This document shows, piece after piece, positions 30,431 through 41,200 of a DNA stretch of 64,000 bases (position 1 is its first letter; every line of letters starts with the position of its first letter). The stretch spans positions 186,001-250,000 of the forward strand of contig CAWFIB010000005.1 in NCBI GenBank assembly GCA_963815775.1, given 5' to 3'. Source of the DNA: CAVVDY01 sp963815775 (GTDB lineage Bacteria; Acidobacteriota; Terriglobia; Terriglobales; Acidobacteriaceae). The translations under genes were made by a program, and so were the position numbers. The notes below the pieces were generated by a model. It was not told the DNA's origin. It did no database searches and saw nothing but the letters and a program-made list of their open reading frames with translations.

Positions 30431-32064
30431 TACGCTTTGTTGGCGCGATACAGCTTGATCAGGTTGTTGGTTGAGCTGTCGTGCGCCAGCTTCGGTTCCT
30501 GCGCGCCTTCCAGTTCGGGGATGATCCGCTGGGCCAGCACCTTGCCCAGCTCCACGCCCCATTGGTCGAACGAGTCGATGCCCCACATTGTGCCCTGAGT
30601 GAAGACCGAGTGCTCGTACAGCGCCACCAGCTTGCCCAGCGTCTCCGGGGTCAGCTTGTCGACCAGGATGATGTTCGATGGCCGATTGCCTTCAAACACA
30701 CGATGCGGCACCAGCCAGTCGGGCGTGCCTTCGGCTTTCACCTGCTCGGCAGTCTTGCCGAAGGCGAGCGCTTCGGTCTGCGCGAAGACATTGGCCAGCA
30801 GCATGTCGTGATGGCGTCCCAGCGGATTCAGCGTCCGGTAGAAGCCGATGAAGTCGCAGGGGATCAGCCGCGTTCCCTGATGAATCAACTGATAGAACGA
30901 GTGCTGCCCGTTGGTGCCGGGCTCGCCCCAGTAGATCGGGCCAGTGTCATGCGTGACGCGGGTGCCGTCGAGCCGGACATGCTTGCCATTGCTCTCCATG
31001 GTCAACTGCTGGAGGTAAGCAGGGAAGCGCTTCAGATACTGCTCATAGGGCAGCACGGCCACGGTCTGCGCGCCGAAGAAGTCGTTGTACCAGAGGGACA
31101 GCAATCCCAGCAGCACCGGCAGGTTCTGCGCGAAGGGCGCGGTGCGAAAGTGCTCGTCCATCTGGTGGAAGCCGCTCAGCATTTCGCGGAAGCCGTCGGG
31201 GCCGATGGCCAGCATGGTGGAGAGGCCGATCGCCGAATCCATCGAGTAGCGCCCGCCAACCCAGTCCCAGAAGCCGAACATATTGGCGGTGTCGATGCCG
31301 AACTTCGAGACGCCTTCCGTGTTGGTCGAGACCGCGACGAAGTGCTTGGCCACGGCCTTGTCATCGCCCAGATTCTTGACCGCCCAATCGCGCGCGGTGT
31401 GCGCATTGGTCATGGTCTCCAGCGTGGTAAAGGTCTTGGACGAGATAATGAACAGGGTCTCGTCGGCCTGGAGGTCGAGCACCGCTTCGGCAAAGTCGGT
31501 GCCGTCGACGTTGGACACGAAGCGGAAGGTCATGTCGCGCCGGCTGTAATGCTTCAGTGCTTCGTAGGCCATGACCGGGCCAAGGTCCGATCCGCCGATG
31601 CCAATGTTGATGACGTTCTTGATGGCCTTGCCGGTGTGGCCCTTCCAGTCACCGCTGCGCACGCGGTCGCAAAAGGCGGCCATCTTGTCGAGCACATCAT
31701 GGACGGCGGGAACAACGTTCTCGCCATCGACCATGATCTTTTCGTCGCGCGGAGCGCGCAGGGCCACGTGCAGCACGGCACGGTTCTCGGTGATGTTGAT
31801 CTTGTCGCCGCGGAACATGGCGTCGATGCGCGCGCGCAGGCCGGCTTCATCGGCGAGCTGAAGCAGCAGCTTGATGGTGTCGTCGGTGATGCGGTTCTTG
31901 GAATAGTCGAGAAAAATTCCCACTGCCTGGGCGGTGAAGCGTTCGCCGCGTTTGGGGTCGTCGGCGAACAACTGCCGGAGGTGCATGCCGCGAACCTGGT
32001 CGTAGTGCTGGGCCAGAGCCTGCCACGCCTTGGGCTCGGTCAGCGGCTTCACGCTTGCTGCCAT
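30430..32064 (-). CDS. pgi: Glucose-6-phosphate isomerase
   Basis: 544 aa, full-length bacterial/eukaryotic-type enzyme interconverting G6P and F6P. Motifs are NIGIGGSDLGPVMAYEAL, VSNVDGTDF, ISSKTFTTLETMTN, the PGI signature around LPYEQYLKRFPAYLQQLTMESNGK, and the C-terminal GIDSFDQWGVELGKVLA. Its start overlaps the glucokinase-like gene by 16 bp, so they are co-translated. Confidence 0.97.
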   Translation of the reverse strand: MAASVKPLTEPKAWQALAQHYDQVRGMHLRQLFADDPKRGERFTAQAVGIFLDYSKNRITDDTIKLLLQLADEAGLRARIDAMFRGDKINITENRAVLHVALRAPRDEKIMVDGENVVPAVHDVLDKMAAFCDRVRSGDWKGHTGKAIKNVINIGIGGSDLGPVMAYEALKHYSRRDMTFRFVSNVDGTDFAEAVLDLQADETLFIISSKTFTTLETMTNAHTARDWAVKNLGDDKAVAKHFVAVSTNTEGVSKFGIDTANMFGFWDWVGGRYSMDSAIGLSTMLAIGPDGFREMLSGFHQMDEHFRTAPFAQNLPVLLGLLSLWYNDFFGAQTVAVLPYEQYLKRFPAYLQQLTMESNGKHVRLDGTRVTHDTGPIYWGEPGTNGQHSFYQLIHQGTRLIPCDFIGFYRTLNPLGRHHDMLLANVFAQTEALAFGKTAEQVKAEGTPDWLVPHRVFEGNRPSNIILVDKLTPETLGKLVALYEHSVFTQGTMWGIDSFDQWGVELGKVLAQRIIPELEGAQEPKLAHDSSTNNLIKLYRANKA

Positions 32065-32816
32065 TCAGATGCTCCTTTGCGCTTGTTGGTCTTCTTTGCC
32101 GCCGAGCCATCGACCTTCTCGCGGGATTCCGGCTCGGATGCCGGGTCATAGTTGGCGGCGCAGACCTGCGGGTCCTGCCACAGGCGAAATCCGCCGAGAA
32201 ATGCGTTCTTGTTATCGACCATGCGGGAGTGGGACGGCAGCTTCTTCAGCAGCTTGGAATTTCCCCCGCCGATGACGATTTCGTCCGGCTCCAGCGCAGC
32301 CGCCAGCCGTTGGACCACGTCCTCCACATACTCGCGCCATTTCTTCTTGCCGTATTTCTTCAGCCCGCGCAGTCCGACGTAATCTTCATAGGTCTTCTTG
32401 CGGTAGGGAAGGTGCGCCAGTTCCATAGGCTCAATACGGCCGTCGACGATCATGGCCGAACCCAGACCGGTGCCGAGGCCGAGGAAGAGCATGGCCCCGC
32501 GCTCATAGCTGCCCACGGCCTGCATGGCGGCATCGTTGATGATCTTCACCGGCTTGCCGAATTCCCGGGCGAAGGGGAAGCCTACCCAGCCGGGGCCGAG
32601 ATTGTAGGGCTCGTGAATCGGACGATTATGCACTACCGGCCCGGGATAGCCCATGGCGATGACGTCGTATTTCCAGTCGGCGGCAAGTTTCTTGACGGCT
32701 GTGACCATCTGCTCGGCCGTCATCTGCGAGCCGGAAACAATCTTGCGTGGAGCAGTCGCTCCGCTCGCCATGATCTTGACGTGCGTACCGCCTACATCCA
32801 CCACAAGGACATTCAT
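32049..32816 (-). CDS. ppgK: ROK-family glucokinase (possibly polyphosphate-dependent)
   Basis: 255 aa ROK sugar kinase. The N-terminal phosphate motif is VVDVGGTHVKIMASG; substrate and catalytic segments are GYPGPVVHN and IINDAAMQAVGSYERG (catalytic Asp). LFLGLGTGLGSAMI and IVIGGGNSK follow. The ROK zinc motif CxCGxxGCxE is absent, as in the short polyphosphate glucokinases it resembles in length. Phosphodonor (ATP or polyphosphate) cannot be settled from sequence. The last ~35 residues are Lys/Glu-rich. Position before pgi fits glucose phosphorylation. Confidence 0.8.
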   Translation of the reverse strand: MNVLVVDVGGTHVKIMASGATAPRKIVSGSQMTAEQMVTAVKKLAADWKYDVIAMGYPGPVVHNRPIHEPYNLGPGWVGFPFAREFGKPVKIINDAAMQAVGSYERGAMLFLGLGTGLGSAMIVDGRIEPMELAHLPYRKKTYEDYVGLRGLKKYGKKKWREYVEDVVQRLAAALEPDEIVIGGGNSKLLKKLPSHSRMVDNKNAFLGGFRLWQDPQVCAANYDPASEPESREKVDGSAAKKTNKRKGASEWQQA

Positions 32817-32831
32817 CGTGCCACCTCCCGA

Positions 32832-33923
32832 TCAGGCACTGGTTGCCAATGCTGCGCTCTTGGACGCGATCACGTCCAACAGGTCCTTCCACGACTTCAC
32901 GAAGGCATCGGCTCCTTCGCTCTGCAACTGCGCGGCGAGAGCGTCAATGTCAATGCCCGCTTTGCTGAACTCGGCCAGCACCTGCTCGCAGTTGCCGCCA
33001 TCGGGCGGCATCACGGAACCGACCTCGCCATGATCGGCGAAGGCCAGCAGCGTGGCTTCGGGCATGGTGTTGACGGTGTCAGGAGCGGCCAGGGCCTTGA
33101 TGTACAGAATGTCGGACGCCTTCGGGTCCTTGGTCCCGGTACTGGCCAGCAGCAGACGCTGCGGGTTGTAGCCCTTGGCGATGATGGCCTTCCAGCGCGG
33201 CGTGTTCAGCACCTCGCGATAGGCCTTGTAGGTGCGCTGCGCAATGGCGATACCCAGCCGGTCGCGCATGTTCTCCGGCACCTTCTTCGCGACGGCAACG
33301 TCCCAGCGGCTGATGAAGACCGAGGCGACGGAGCCGACGTTGGTGTCCAGCCCGGCGGCTATGCGCCGCTCGATGCCGCGCAGGTAGGCTTCGGCTGCCG
33401 CCTGATATTGCTCGCGCGAGAACAGCAGCGTAACATTCACCGGCACGCCGGCGAAGATGGATTCTTCGATGGCCGGCAGGCCTTCCGGAGTTCCTGGAAT
33501 CTTGATGAACAGGTTGGGACGGCCCGCCCGCGCATGCAGGTCTTTGGCAGCGGCTATGGTCTTCGCAGTGTCGTAGGCCAGCAGCGGCGAGACCTCGAGC
33601 GAAACCCATCCGTCGACGCCTTTGGTCTTATCGTTGACCGGACGAAAGAGGTCGGCGGCGCGGGTAAGGTCTTCCAGCGCGAGCTCGAAGAAGAGAGGCT
33701 CGCCGGATTTGCCCTGGCTCAGCCGCTCACTGATGGCATTGTCATACGACTTGCTGTTCTTGATGGCGTGATCGAAGATGGTGGGATTCGAAGTCAGGCC
33801 AGTCACGGACAACTGATCGATGTAGCGTTTGAGGGTGCCGTTATCGAGAATGTCGCGCGTGATGTTATCGAGCCAGAGACTCTGGCCCAGATCATGCAAT
33901 GCTTGTGTCGCTTTCATACTCAC
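32832..33923 (-). CDS. tal: Transaldolase
   Basis: 363 aa, long transaldolase class (TalA/TAL-PGI-like length). LGQSLWLDNITRDIL and TGLTSNPTIFDHAIKNS form the N-terminal part of the barrel. NLFIKIPGTPEGLPAIEESI carries the Schiff-base Lys, and VNVTLLFSREQYQAAAEAYL and VASVFISRWD are family signatures. It probably heads the tal-glucokinase-pgi group and is divergent from glycogen phosphorylase across a 169-bp gap (33924-34092), which should hold both promoters. Confidence 0.95.
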   Translation of the reverse strand: MSMKATQALHDLGQSLWLDNITRDILDNGTLKRYIDQLSVTGLTSNPTIFDHAIKNSKSYDNAISERLSQGKSGEPLFFELALEDLTRAADLFRPVNDKTKGVDGWVSLEVSPLLAYDTAKTIAAAKDLHARAGRPNLFIKIPGTPEGLPAIEESIFAGVPVNVTLLFSREQYQAAAEAYLRGIERRIAAGLDTNVGSVASVFISRWDVAVAKKVPENMRDRLGIAIAQRTYKAYREVLNTPRWKAIIAKGYNPQRLLLASTGTKDPKASDILYIKALAAPDTVNTMPEATLLAFADHGEVGSVMPPDGGNCEQVLAEFSKAGIDIDALAAQLQSEGADAFVKSWKDLLDVIASKSAALATSA

Positions 33924-34092
33924 CTCACAGCTAATGGTTGAAGGTATCAGGCCATCGCCAGACCTTTCAACCTCTAAACCGCCTAAACGGCTTTGTTAAT
34001 TTCCGGTTGCAGGCGTTCGCCCAACCGGGAGGCCCGTGATATCACAGGAGTACTCTTTGAACTGATTCTCTAGCCCTAACAGGAGTTTGCCG

Positions 34093-36582
34093 ATGCCAGC
34101 CGTCGCAGACCACGTACGAACCGGCAATAGCGTAGCCGACCTGAAGCAGGCCATTCTGGACAATCTCTACTATGCACAGGGGCGGGTGCCGATCATCGCT
34201 ACCAAGTACGACTGGTACATGGCGACGGCATTCGCGGTGCGCGATCGCATGATGCACGACTGGATCGTTTCCTTCGAGCGCATCCGCAAAGAGCATCTGA
34301 AGATGGTCGCCTACCTGTCGGCAGAATTTCTCATCGGGCCGCAGCTCGGCATTAACCTGGTGGATCTGGGCGACATTCGCCAGCATACCAAGGCGGCGTT
34401 AGCCGAGCTGGGCGTGAGTCTGGAGGAGATCGAAGCGGTCGAGCCGGAGCCGGGCCTGGGCAACGGCGGCCTGGGCCGGCTGGCGGCCTGCTACATGGAA
34501 TCGATGACCACCGAGGAGGTGCCGGCGATTGGCTACGGCATTCGCTACGAGTTTGGGCTGTTCAAGCAGGAAATCCGCGATGGCTGGCAGGTAGAGAAGA
34601 CCGACAAGTGGTTGCAGCTCGGCACCCCGTGGGAGATTGTGCGGCCGGAACGCAATTATCTGGTCGGCTTTGGCGGACACACCGAGCAGTATCACGATGA
34701 GCATGGCGGCTTCCGGGTGCGCTGGGTGCCGGCCAACATGGTGAAGGGCGTGGCCCACGACATTCCGATCGCCGGCTACAAGACCGAGGCCACCAATTTC
34801 CTGCGGCTGTGGGTGTCGCATGCGGTGGAGTCGTTCGACCTGCAGGCCTTCAATAAAGGCGACTACTATGACGCGGTGCAGGAGAAGATGGCGTCGGAGA
34901 CCATCAGCAAGGTGCTGTATCCCAATGATGAGCCCGAGGCCGGCAAGCGTCTGCGCCTGGCACAGCAGTACTTCTTCACCTGCTGCTCGCTGCAGGACAT
35001 GATCCGCATCCAGGCGCTTCGCAACCTGCCACTCGATCAATTCCACGAAGGGTTTGCGATTCAGCTTAACGACACCCATCCGTCGATCGCGATTGCCGAG
35101 CTGATGCGGCTATTGGTGGACGAGAACCAGATGCCGTGGGAGCAGGCGTGGGACATCACGCGTAAGACGATGGGCTATACCAACCACACACTGTTGCCGG
35201 AGGCGCTGGAGAAGTGGCCGCTGCCGCTGTTTGCCCGCGTGTTGCCGCGTCACCTGGAGATCATCTACGAAATCAACCGCCGCTTCCTGGATGAGATCTC
35301 GCCCCGAGTGGGGGAAGATACGCAGCGCATCGCCCGGCTATCGCTGATCGATGAGCACGGGGACAAGTATGTTCGCATGGCGAACCTGGCTACGGTCGGC
35401 AGCCACGCGGTCAACGGCGTTGCCGAGCTGCATTCGGAGTTGCTGAAGGAAACCACGCTGCATGACTTCTACGAGCTCTATCCCGAGCGCTTCTTCAATG
35501 TGACCAATGGGGTGACGCCGCGTATGTGGCTGGCGGTGGCGAATCCGGAGTTGTCGTCCCTGATTACGAGCAAGATCGGCGGCGGCTGGCTGACCGACGA
35601 AACCGAGCTGCGCAAGCTGGAGCCGCTGGTTGACGACGAGGAGTTCCGCCAGCAGTGGCGCGAGGTGAAGCACGCGCGCAAAGTGATCCTGGCATCCCTG
35701 GTGCAGCAGTGCACCGGGCAGGTCATCAATCCGGCCACCATGTTTGATGTGCAGGTCAAGCGCCTGCACGAGTACAAGCGGCAGTTGCTGAACATCCTGC
35801 ACGTCATTACCCTGTACAACCGCCTCAAGAAGGATCCCAACCTGACGATCACGCCGCGCACGGTGATCTTCGGCGCCAAGGCCGCGCCGGGATACACCAT
35901 GGCCAAGCTCATCATCAAGCTGATCAACTCGGTGGCTGCGACCATCGACGCCGATCCTGCGGTGCGCGAGCAGTTGCGGGTCGTGTTCTTCCCCGACTTC
36001 AACTGCAAAAACGGTCTGATCATCTATCCGGCGGCTGATCTGTCGGAACAGATTTCAACTGCGGGCAAAGAAGCGTCGGGCACCGGCAACATGAAGCTGT
36101 CGATGAACGGTGCGCTGACCATTGGCACGCTGGACGGCGCCAACGTCGAGATCCGGCAGGAGGTGGGGGCGGAAAACTTCTTTCTCTTCGGGCTGACGGC
36201 TGAGCAGGTGCAGGAGCTGAAGGGCAAGGGCTATAACCCGCGCCACTATTACGAGGCGAATCCCCACCTGCGTGAGGTGCTGGACCAGATCGTGGCGGGA
36301 ACCTTCTCCAATGGCGACGGTGAACTCTTCCGGCCGATCATCGATTCGCTGCTGCACGACGACCAGTACATGCTGATGGCCGATTATCAGCCCTACATCG
36401 ACTGCCAGGACAAGGTCTCGGTGGCGTTTGGCGATCAGGAGCAGTGGACGCGGATGTCAATCCTGAATAGCGCGCGCATGGGCAAGTTCTCCTCCGACCG
36501 GTCGATTCGCGAGTATTGCGAGAAGATCTGGGGGGTGAAGCCGCACGAGGCGCAAATCGAGCCGGCGCCAGTGACGGCGTAG
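34093..36582 (+). CDS. glgP: Glycogen/starch phosphorylase
   Basis: 829 aa, GT35, releases glucose-1-phosphate from alpha-1,4-glucans. The PLP-binding signature EASGTGNMKLSMNGALTIGT is intact near residue 665, with upstream catalytic segments EPEPGLGNGGLGRLAACYME and VQVKRLHEYKRQLLNIL. ATG 34093 is chosen over a TTG 6 bp upstream because AGGAG lies at 34081. Product entry into the adjacent minus-strand pathway would need phosphoglucomutase, which is not in the window. Confidence 0.97.
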   Translation: MPAVADHVRTGNSVADLKQAILDNLYYAQGRVPIIATKYDWYMATAFAVRDRMMHDWIVSFERIRKEHLKMVAYLSAEFLIGPQLGINLVDLGDIRQHTKAALAELGVSLEEIEAVEPEPGLGNGGLGRLAACYMESMTTEEVPAIGYGIRYEFGLFKQEIRDGWQVEKTDKWLQLGTPWEIVRPERNYLVGFGGHTEQYHDEHGGFRVRWVPANMVKGVAHDIPIAGYKTEATNFLRLWVSHAVESFDLQAFNKGDYYDAVQEKMASETISKVLYPNDEPEAGKRLRLAQQYFFTCCSLQDMIRIQALRNLPLDQFHEGFAIQLNDTHPSIAIAELMRLLVDENQMPWEQAWDITRKTMGYTNHTLLPEALEKWPLPLFARVLPRHLEIIYEINRRFLDEISPRVGEDTQRIARLSLIDEHGDKYVRMANLATVGSHAVNGVAELHSELLKETTLHDFYELYPERFFNVTNGVTPRMWLAVANPELSSLITSKIGGGWLTDETELRKLEPLVDDEEFRQQWREVKHARKVILASLVQQCTGQVINPATMFDVQVKRLHEYKRQLLNILHVITLYNRLKKDPNLTITPRTVIFGAKAAPGYTMAKLIIKLINSVAATIDADPAVREQLRVVFFPDFNCKNGLIIYPAADLSEQISTAGKEASGTGNMKLSMNGALTIGTLDGANVEIRQEVGAENFFLFGLTAEQVQELKGKGYNPRHYYEANPHLREVLDQIVAGTFSNGDGELFRPIIDSLLHDDQYMLMADYQPYIDCQDKVSVAFGDQEQWTRMSILNSARMGKFSSDRSIREYCEKIWGVKPHEAQIEPAPVTA

Positions 36583-36708
36583 GCGGGGCCGAAGGGCGTG
36601 TGATGACGAACCGGGTTAAGCCCGAAGGGCGTGCGATGATAGCCCAGCACCCTTCGGCTTCGCTCAGCGCAGGCTGCGCGGAGCGGAGTGCTGGGCCTCC
36701 CTATTTAG
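36583..36708. repeat. Convergent gap with long hairpin
   Basis: Inverted arms GCCCAGCAC (36642-36650) and GTGCTGGGC (36688-36696) enclose further G/C palindromes, and GCCCGAAGGGC motifs precede them. It separates glgP from the convergent RND operon and may act as a bidirectional terminator, though no T-tract follows. Confidence 0.6.
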
Positions 36709-38238
36709 CTATTTCACCTCCCAGCCGCCGCCCAGCGCCTGATAGAGCGCTGCGTAGTACTGGAGCTCCTGATACCAGGCCTGCGAGAGCGCCAGCGCCG
36801 ACTGGAAGTATTGCTGCTCGTTGTATTGCACCTCGAGAAAGGCGGTATACCCGCCCTGGTAGCGGATGTTGGAGAGCCGTACCAGGTTCTCGTAGGTCTG
36901 GGTCTGCTCTTCGATCTTCATGCGATACTTGCGCGCCTGCTCGTAACCGATGAGGCTGTTGGACACATCGCCAAAAGCTTTCTGCACCGTCTGCTTGTAT
37001 TGCAGCTCCGCCTGATCGCGCTGCGCCCAAGCTAAACGATAGTTGCTGCGAATGCGTCCGCCCTGGAAGATGGGCTGAGTCGCGGCGAGGCCGACCGCCC
37101 AGAAGGTCCCGGGGCCGTCCAGGAAGCTACCCAGCGCCGTGCTCATGGCGCCGAATGAGCCGGTCAGGGCGAACTGCGGAAAGAACAGAGCCTTAGCCAC
37201 GCCGACGTTGGCGTTGGCCGTGACCAGGTTCTCCTCAGCCAGGCGAATATCCGGCCGCCGCTTCAACAGGTCTGACGGCAGCCCCGCCGGTATCTCCGCC
37301 AGATGCGGCTGGTCGACGATGTTCAGCCCACGCTTGACGGGCCCCGGATTTCTTCCCAGCAGAATACTGATGTTGTTTTCGGCCTGCTGGGAGAGCTGCT
37401 GGTAGTTGATGACCCCAGCCTCAGCCTGCTGCAGGAGCACCTGCGCCTGATAGACATCGGTGAGCGCAGCGTCGCCGCCCTTGAACTTGATGTCATTGAG
37501 CTTCAGGATTTCCTGATCGGCATCGACGGTCTTCCTGGAATACGCGAGCTGGTCGTCGTACTGGCGCAGCAGATAGTAATTGGTCGCGATCGAATCGATG
37601 AGCGTGATCTGTACCACGCTCTGGGCATACTCAGTTGCCAGCAATTGGGCGCGGGCGGCTTCCGTGGCGCGCCGGTACTGGCCCCAGAAGTCGACGATGT
37701 AGTTGAAGTTCAGTCCCAGCGTGCCGAAGGTGGGGGCGCCGGGGAATTGGAAGTTGCGCTCGTTGGCGATCGACGCGTTTCCGTTCAGGGTGGGGAACTG
37801 GTCAGCACGCACGATGCCGAGGTTGGCGTTGGCCTGCAAAACGCGCGTGGCGGCAATGCGGATGTCGTAGTTATTGGTGAGCGCTTCCTTGATCAGGCCT
37901 TGCAGCACATCGTCCTGAAAGACAGAGGTCCACTGCATCTCGCCGAAGGGCTGATTTGGATTCGCCGGCTGCTGCGCCGCCTGAGACGGCGAGGGCTCCG
38001 CGGGAACCGGGACCGGTGGCTGCGCGGTCGGGCTCTGCGATGGGTTCGCGGGAGCCGGCGGCGGCGCCGGGATAGGCATGGTCTCAGCCGGGCTGGGGGT
38101 GGACGGCTGCGCCTCCGGCGCGACCCCGCGGTAGTCCCCGGGAACATCCAGCGGAGGCCGCTGGTAATTTGGGCCCACCTTGCAGGCGCAGAGCGTAAGA
38201 GCCATCCCAAGGGCCGCGACGGTTTTGAGATTAGTCAT
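36709..38238 (-). CDS. RND efflux outer-membrane lipoprotein, NodT family
   Basis: 509 aa TolC/OprM-type channel. From ATG 38238 it starts MTNLKTVAALGMALTLCAC followed by KVGPNYQRPP, a lipoprotein signal and the family N-terminus. A Pro/Ala/Ser-rich linker of ~60 residues (PAPPPAPANPSQSPTAQPPV) after residue ~35 is unusual for the family. Two efflux domains follow, with LLKRRPDIRLAEENLVTANANV and the terminal YQALGGGWEVK. The start overlaps the RND gene's stop by 8 bp, so it is the third gene of the operon. Confidence 0.93.
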   Translation of the reverse strand: MTNLKTVAALGMALTLCACKVGPNYQRPPLDVPGDYRGVAPEAQPSTPSPAETMPIPAPPPAPANPSQSPTAQPPVPVPAEPSPSQAAQQPANPNQPFGEMQWTSVFQDDVLQGLIKEALTNNYDIRIAATRVLQANANLGIVRADQFPTLNGNASIANERNFQFPGAPTFGTLGLNFNYIVDFWGQYRRATEAARAQLLATEYAQSVVQITLIDSIATNYYLLRQYDDQLAYSRKTVDADQEILKLNDIKFKGGDAALTDVYQAQVLLQQAEAGVINYQQLSQQAENNISILLGRNPGPVKRGLNIVDQPHLAEIPAGLPSDLLKRRPDIRLAEENLVTANANVGVAKALFFPQFALTGSFGAMSTALGSFLDGPGTFWAVGLAATQPIFQGGRIRSNYRLAWAQRDQAELQYKQTVQKAFGDVSNSLIGYEQARKYRMKIEEQTQTYENLVRLSNIRYQGGYTAFLEVQYNEQQYFQSALALSQAWYQELQYYAALYQALGGGWEVK

Positions 38239-41200
38239 GTGCGCCTCCTTCCGCCGGGGCGGCGGCTTCCGGCGCTGCCGGGCGTTTCTCGCCGCCACCG
38301 ATCCAATGCCCGAAGCGTTCGACCACGTCGAAGCTGACGGGGATGAAGAAGATGGCCAGCAGGGTTGCCGCCAACATGCCTCCGATGACGCAGGTGCCCA
38401 GCACCTGGCGTGAGATACCGCCGGCTCCGGTCGCCACCCACAGTGGTACGCAACCGAGGATAAAGGCGAAGGCGGTCATCAGGATGGGTCGCAGCCTCAG
38501 CCTGGCGCCGGTAAGGGCGGCGTCGAGCAAGGGAGCTCCTTTGTCGTACTCCATCTTGGCGAATTCGACGATCAGAATTGCATTCTTGGCGGAGAGGCCG
38601 ATGAGCATGACCAGTCCGATTTGGGCGTAGACGTTGTTGTCCAGACCGCGGAAGTAGAGGGCAATGAAGGCTCCCATGATAGCGATGGGAACGCCCAGCA
38701 GCACGCTGAACGGCAGCGTCCAGCTTTCGTATTGCGCCGCCATGATGAGGAAGACGACGAAGAAGGCCAGGGCGAAGATGGTGGCAGGACTCACGCCTTG
38801 TGCGGCCTTCACCTCCTGATACGACATGCCGCTCCAGTCATAGCCCATCTGCGAGGGCATGGTCTTGTTGAACACGTCCTCCAGGGCTGCAATCACCTGT
38901 GCCGAACTGTACCCGGGTGCAGCCGAGGCGTTGATCTGCACGCAGTTGAAGAGGTTGTAGCGCATGACAAACTCAGCGCCGCTGCGCGGATAGACGGTGG
39001 TCAGCGTGCTCAGCGGCACCATCTCATTGGCGGCGTTTCGCACGTAGAATTTGCCTAGGTTCTTGGCATCAGTGCGGAACTTGCCGTCCGCTTGCACATA
39101 GACCTGCCACTGCAGTCCGAAGCGGTTGAAGTAGTTCACCAGCGAGCCGCCCATGAAGGTCTGGACGGTGTCGTAAAGGCTACTCAAGGGAATTTGCTGC
39201 GTCATGGCCTTGGCGTTGTCGACGTTGACGCCCACCTGGGGAACGCCGAACAGGGCGGTGGTCATCACCCCGGCCAACTCCGGCCGTTTTCGAGCTTCAG
39301 CCATGAAGAGCTGCGTGTTCTTTGCCAGGAAGTCGATTCCCGAACCGGAGCGATCTTCCAGGATGAAGGTCGCGCCTCCCGAGGTTCCGACGCCGGGAAT
39401 GGCCGGCGGCGGGAAGGAGAACGCGATGCCGGAGGGGACCCGCGACAGCACTTGTTGCAGGTGCGCCTTGATGCCGTCATAGCTGGTCTCCGGCGTCTTT
39501 CGATCGTCCCATGGCTTCAACGAGACGAAGTAGAACGAACTGTAGGTCGCGTTGACGCCGCTCAACATGCTGTAGCCCTGGATGGCGGTGACGTTCTCCA
39601 CGCCGGGCGTTTCCAGGATGGCCTTCTCCACGACTCGGGAGGCCTCCGAGGAGCGTTGCAATGAAGAGGCGTCGGGCAGTTGCAATCCGGCGTAGAGGTA
39701 GCCCTGGTCCTCGTCCGGCAGGAAGCTCTGGGGTATTTTCTTGCCGAAGTATCCCGCCACCACGACGGTGAGGCCGAGCAGAATGAAGGCGAAACCTGCC
39801 TTGTGAATGAGGTGCCTGCACCATTTGACGTAGCCGTCGGTGGCGCGGCCAAAAACGCGGTTGAACCAGCGGAAGAACATACCCAGAGGCCCACGCGCCT
39901 CTTTCCTGGGCCGCAGCAGCATAGCCGACAAAGCGGGGCTGAGGGTCAACGCGTTGAAGGCCGAGAACAAGACCGAGATCGCAATGGTAACCGCGAACTG
40001 CTTGTAGAGCTGTCCTGTAATTCCGGGGACGAAGGCGGTCGGAATGAAGACGGCCGCCAGAATCAAAGCGATGGCGATGACCGGCCCCGACACTTCGTCC
40101 ATCGCCTTTACGGTTGCGTCGTGCGGACTCATGCCCTGCTCGATGTGATGCTCGACGGCCTCCACCACTACGATGGCATCGTCGACCACCAGTCCGATGG
40201 CCAACACCAGTCCAAACAGCGAGAGGGTGTTGATGGAAAAGCCGAGCACGGGAAAGACGACAAAGGTTCCGACCAGCGAAACCGGCACCGCCAGCAGCGG
40301 AATCAGCGTGGCTCGCCAGCCCTGGAGGAAGATGAAGACCACCAGGATGACCAGGGCCAACGCTTCAAGCAGTGTCTTGTAGATCTCATGGATGCCGGCG
40401 CTGACGGCGAGCGTGGTGTCAAGAGAGACGGCGTAGTCGAGTCCTTCGGGGAACCGCAACTGCGCGTCCTTCATCATCTTGAGGACGTTGTCACGAGTGG
40501 TCAGCGCGTTGCTGCCCGGCGTCAGGTAGAGAGCGATGGCCGCCGTAGGCTGCGCCGGCTTGGCCGGCTCGCCGGCCTTGTCGGGCGCAGTTCCCAGGCG
40601 GGCGTTAAAGGAGTAGTACTGCGAACCCAGGTCCACCCGGGCCACGTCTTTCAGGCGCAGGATGGAGCCGTCAGGATTGGCGCGAACCACGATCTGCTCG
40701 AAGTCGGCAGCCGTGGGCAAGCGCCCGGGAGCGCGCACGTTATAGGTGTATTGCTGGCCCGGCGGGACCGGCTCGCCGCCGATCTGGCCGGCAGGGTTCA
40801 CCTTGTTCTGAGCCTGGACCGCGTTGATGATATCGGAAACCGTGACGCCCAGGTTGGCCAGCACGTCGGGATTGACCCAGATGCGCATGGCGTAAGGACC
40901 GGCGCCGAAGATCTGCACCTGCGAGACGCCCTGCACACGGGTTAGCGCGTATTGCAAATTGATGATGGCGTAGTTGGCCAGGAAGATGTTGTTGTAGATA
41001 CCGGTGGGGGAATACAGGTTCAGCAGCATGAACGGCGCAGTGGTGCCGGGCTGCACGATGACGCCCTGTTGCGTCACCTGGGAGGGCAACTGGGAGTTGG
41101 CCTGACTGGTACGCATCTGCGCCAAAATCTGATCGGTGTTGACGTCGGTTCCCAGTTGGAAATCAACGTACAGCGACATGCCGCCGCCGGAGCTGGCACT

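Noticed and set aside
32055..33941. 628-codon open frame on the plus strand
   Set aside because: It runs antisense through ppgK and tal. Both minus-strand genes have full motif sets, and the plus frame is His/Gly/Arg-rich noise typical of high-GC shadows.
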